Below, one piece after another: positions 6,601 to 6,768 of a DNA stretch of 6,768 bases. Source of the stretch: Chloroflexota bacterium (GTDB lineage: Bacteria > Chloroflexota > Anaerolineae > Aggregatilineales > UBA2796); assembly GCA_017743585.1 (NCBI GenBank), contig JAGHYP010000156.1, positions 1 through 6,768 of the forward strand. The letters are read 5' to 3'. Position numbers and translations under genes: made by a program. The notes under the pieces were generated by a model. The model was not told where the DNA came from. It worked only from the letters and a program-made list of their open reading frames with translations, and made no database searches. Each line of letters starts with the position of its first letter. The stretch's first letter is position 1.

Positions 6601-6768
6601 GCAATCCTAGTGGCGTCTGGGACTTGCAAAACGGCGCGCAAGTGCCGATGGTGGGCAGGCTGAAAGTGGTGCAAGGGATACGTCCAGGTGTGGTCGCCTT
6701 TGGACTGGGCTGGGGACACTGGGCGAGCGGCTCGCGCGACATTGTGATTGACGGACAAGTGGTCAAGG
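3624..6768 (+). CDS. Tat-exported molybdopterin oxidoreductase catalytic subunit (TtrA-like), 3' end outside window
   Basis: Open from ATG at 3624 to the right edge: 1048 full codons, no stop seen. S19-R-R-D-F-L-K25 is a canonical Tat motif followed by a hydrophobic stretch to about residue 42. C71-x2-C74-x3-C78 with C123 (LCPKG) binds the N-terminal [4Fe-4S] cluster. E170-GGDLFGEG and V180-E-G-L resemble TtrA as I remember it. C282 in GHTTVCQGS is the likely Mo ligand. Further landmarks are GANMFEANYGPP near 324-335, IHRGAS near 558-563, GNYDHKGGLS near 583-592, GETSMYADYIFP at 711-722, and the C-terminal molydopterin-binding beta-barrel domain from about 938. The enzyme is expected to hold Mo- or W-bisPGD and to reduce (or oxidise) a sulfur or metalloid oxyanion outside the cytoplasmic membrane. 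The B-C-A order matches the ttrBCA and srdBCA operons. The length is similar to TtrA (about 1000 residues), so the stop should be near. Superfamily certain; substrate open. Confidence 0.93.
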   Translation, partial: MSDKPLMPDQEQPESCALSRRDFLKLTAAIGGAAALLSSLPAFDRLQAAQDGSVAGLSPLSEPERQIYSVCLQCNTGCGIKVKIWDGVAAKIEGNPYSPWTLHPHLPYSTPVAEAGAIEGALCPKGQAGLQTAYDPYRITRVLKRRPGTKRGEGQWITISFEQALDEIIEGGDLFGEGRVEGLKDVYALRDPKVAKAMADFVKKIVDEKDAEKKRALVEEFKTTFAADLDKLIDPDHPDLGPKNNQFAFIWGRLKNGRGDLVRRFVNSGLGSVNANGHTTVCQGSLYFAGKAMSEQWDGSKFSGGQKFYWQADLKSSRFVIFIGANMFEANYGPPLRVTPMTEGAVDRGLRYAVVDPRFSKAASKAWKWIPIKPGEDGALGMGMMRWMFENDRINKRFLSAANKAAANAIGEASWTNGVWLVRIKDGKPGKLVRALELGLVSKATEQDKDGKEVTVYLTEDGKRFTFDPFVALVDGKPTPVDPNSTELPVFGDLFVDTTLQNANGETIAVKSSLQIIREAAAEKTIEEWAAIADIKASDIIELAREFTSYGTQAAIDIHRGASQHTNGFYTSCIFFTLNALIGNYDHKGGLSKPTTYDRLGSRAKGPFELSKMNNGANVPFGLDILRTTISYEKSTIFNGYPAKRPWFPLATDIYQEVLPSIGDAYPYPVKIAMFYMSAINYALPAGHKVTEVLADPKKLPLIIASDILVGETSMYADYIFPDLSYLERWEFHGTHPSVTYKVENVRNPVISIPGWQMVTVFGKQIPLSFEALVLGIAERLNLPGFGPNGLGEGVPFIYPEDYYLRMVANLAYGEKEDGSDGVPEADDRELEIFLSARKHLPKQVFDPERWKAIIGDEKLWRQTVYVLNRGGRWQAADKDYKGELLANPYARQINLYQEKTATTINSMTGKPFIGYPTYLPAHLSSVGEPIEDGDAYPFTLITYKEITMTKARTITNYWLLSVMPENSLLMNAADAARLGLRNGDLVRISSASNPSGVWDLQNGAQVPMVGRLKVVQGIRPGVVAFGLGWGHWASGSRDIVIDGQVVK

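Noticed and set aside
1476..6768. Alternative complex III (Act) or nitrate reductase interpretation of the operon
   Set aside because: Act complexes have a fused Mo-like/Fe-S subunit, cytochrome subunits and two NrfD-type proteins. Nar enzymes use a b-type cytochrome NarI and an Asp Mo ligand. Here B and A are separate, C is heme-free NrfD-like and the Mo ligand candidate is Cys.

Overview
The window looks like bacterial chromosome from a moderately GC-rich organism, probably a member of the Chloroflexota. That assignment is an inference from remembered protein style: the leftmost gene carries the IVGSVGRYRDF signature of a ParB-like family I associate with that phylum, and the metallophosphoesterase has the matching variant active site. 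No rRNA or other marker gene is present, so the taxonomy is tentative.

Left part (1-947, minus strand): a metallophosphoesterase gene is followed 17 bases later by the 5' part of a ParB/sulfiredoxin-fold-like gene that runs off the left edge. The two are probably one transcript. The outermost 67 bases form a near-perfect hairpin. In it the loop reads as the expected continuation of the ParB-like protein, but in the opposite orientation, which suggests a fold-back (contig-end artefact) or a real local inversion.

Middle part (948-1475): a 528-base divergent intergenic region. It holds a GTGA-N6-TCAC dyad typical of CRP/FNR-family operators, some weak hairpins, and at most a doubtful coding remnant.

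Right part (1476-6768, plus strand): a tight three-gene operon for a membrane-bound respiratory molybdoenzyme. It consists of an exported four-cluster ferredoxin subunit (B), a NrfD/PsrC-type quinone-interacting membrane subunit (C) and a Tat-exported molybdopterin catalytic subunit (A). The catalytic gene is open at the right edge, with about 1048 codons visible. The gene order B-C-A, a Tat signal on both A and B, the cysteine Mo-ligand candidate and the EGGDLFGEG..VEGL segment point to the tetrathionate-reductase-like (Ttr/Srd/Arr) branch of the DMSO reductase superfamily.

The expected electron path is quinol, then the C subunit, the Fe-S clusters of B, the N-terminal cluster of A, Mo-bisPGD, and finally an exocytoplasmic acceptor. 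The reverse direction is also possible. The substrate cannot be fixed from the sequence; tetrathionate, selenate or another sulfur or metalloid oxyanion are all possible.
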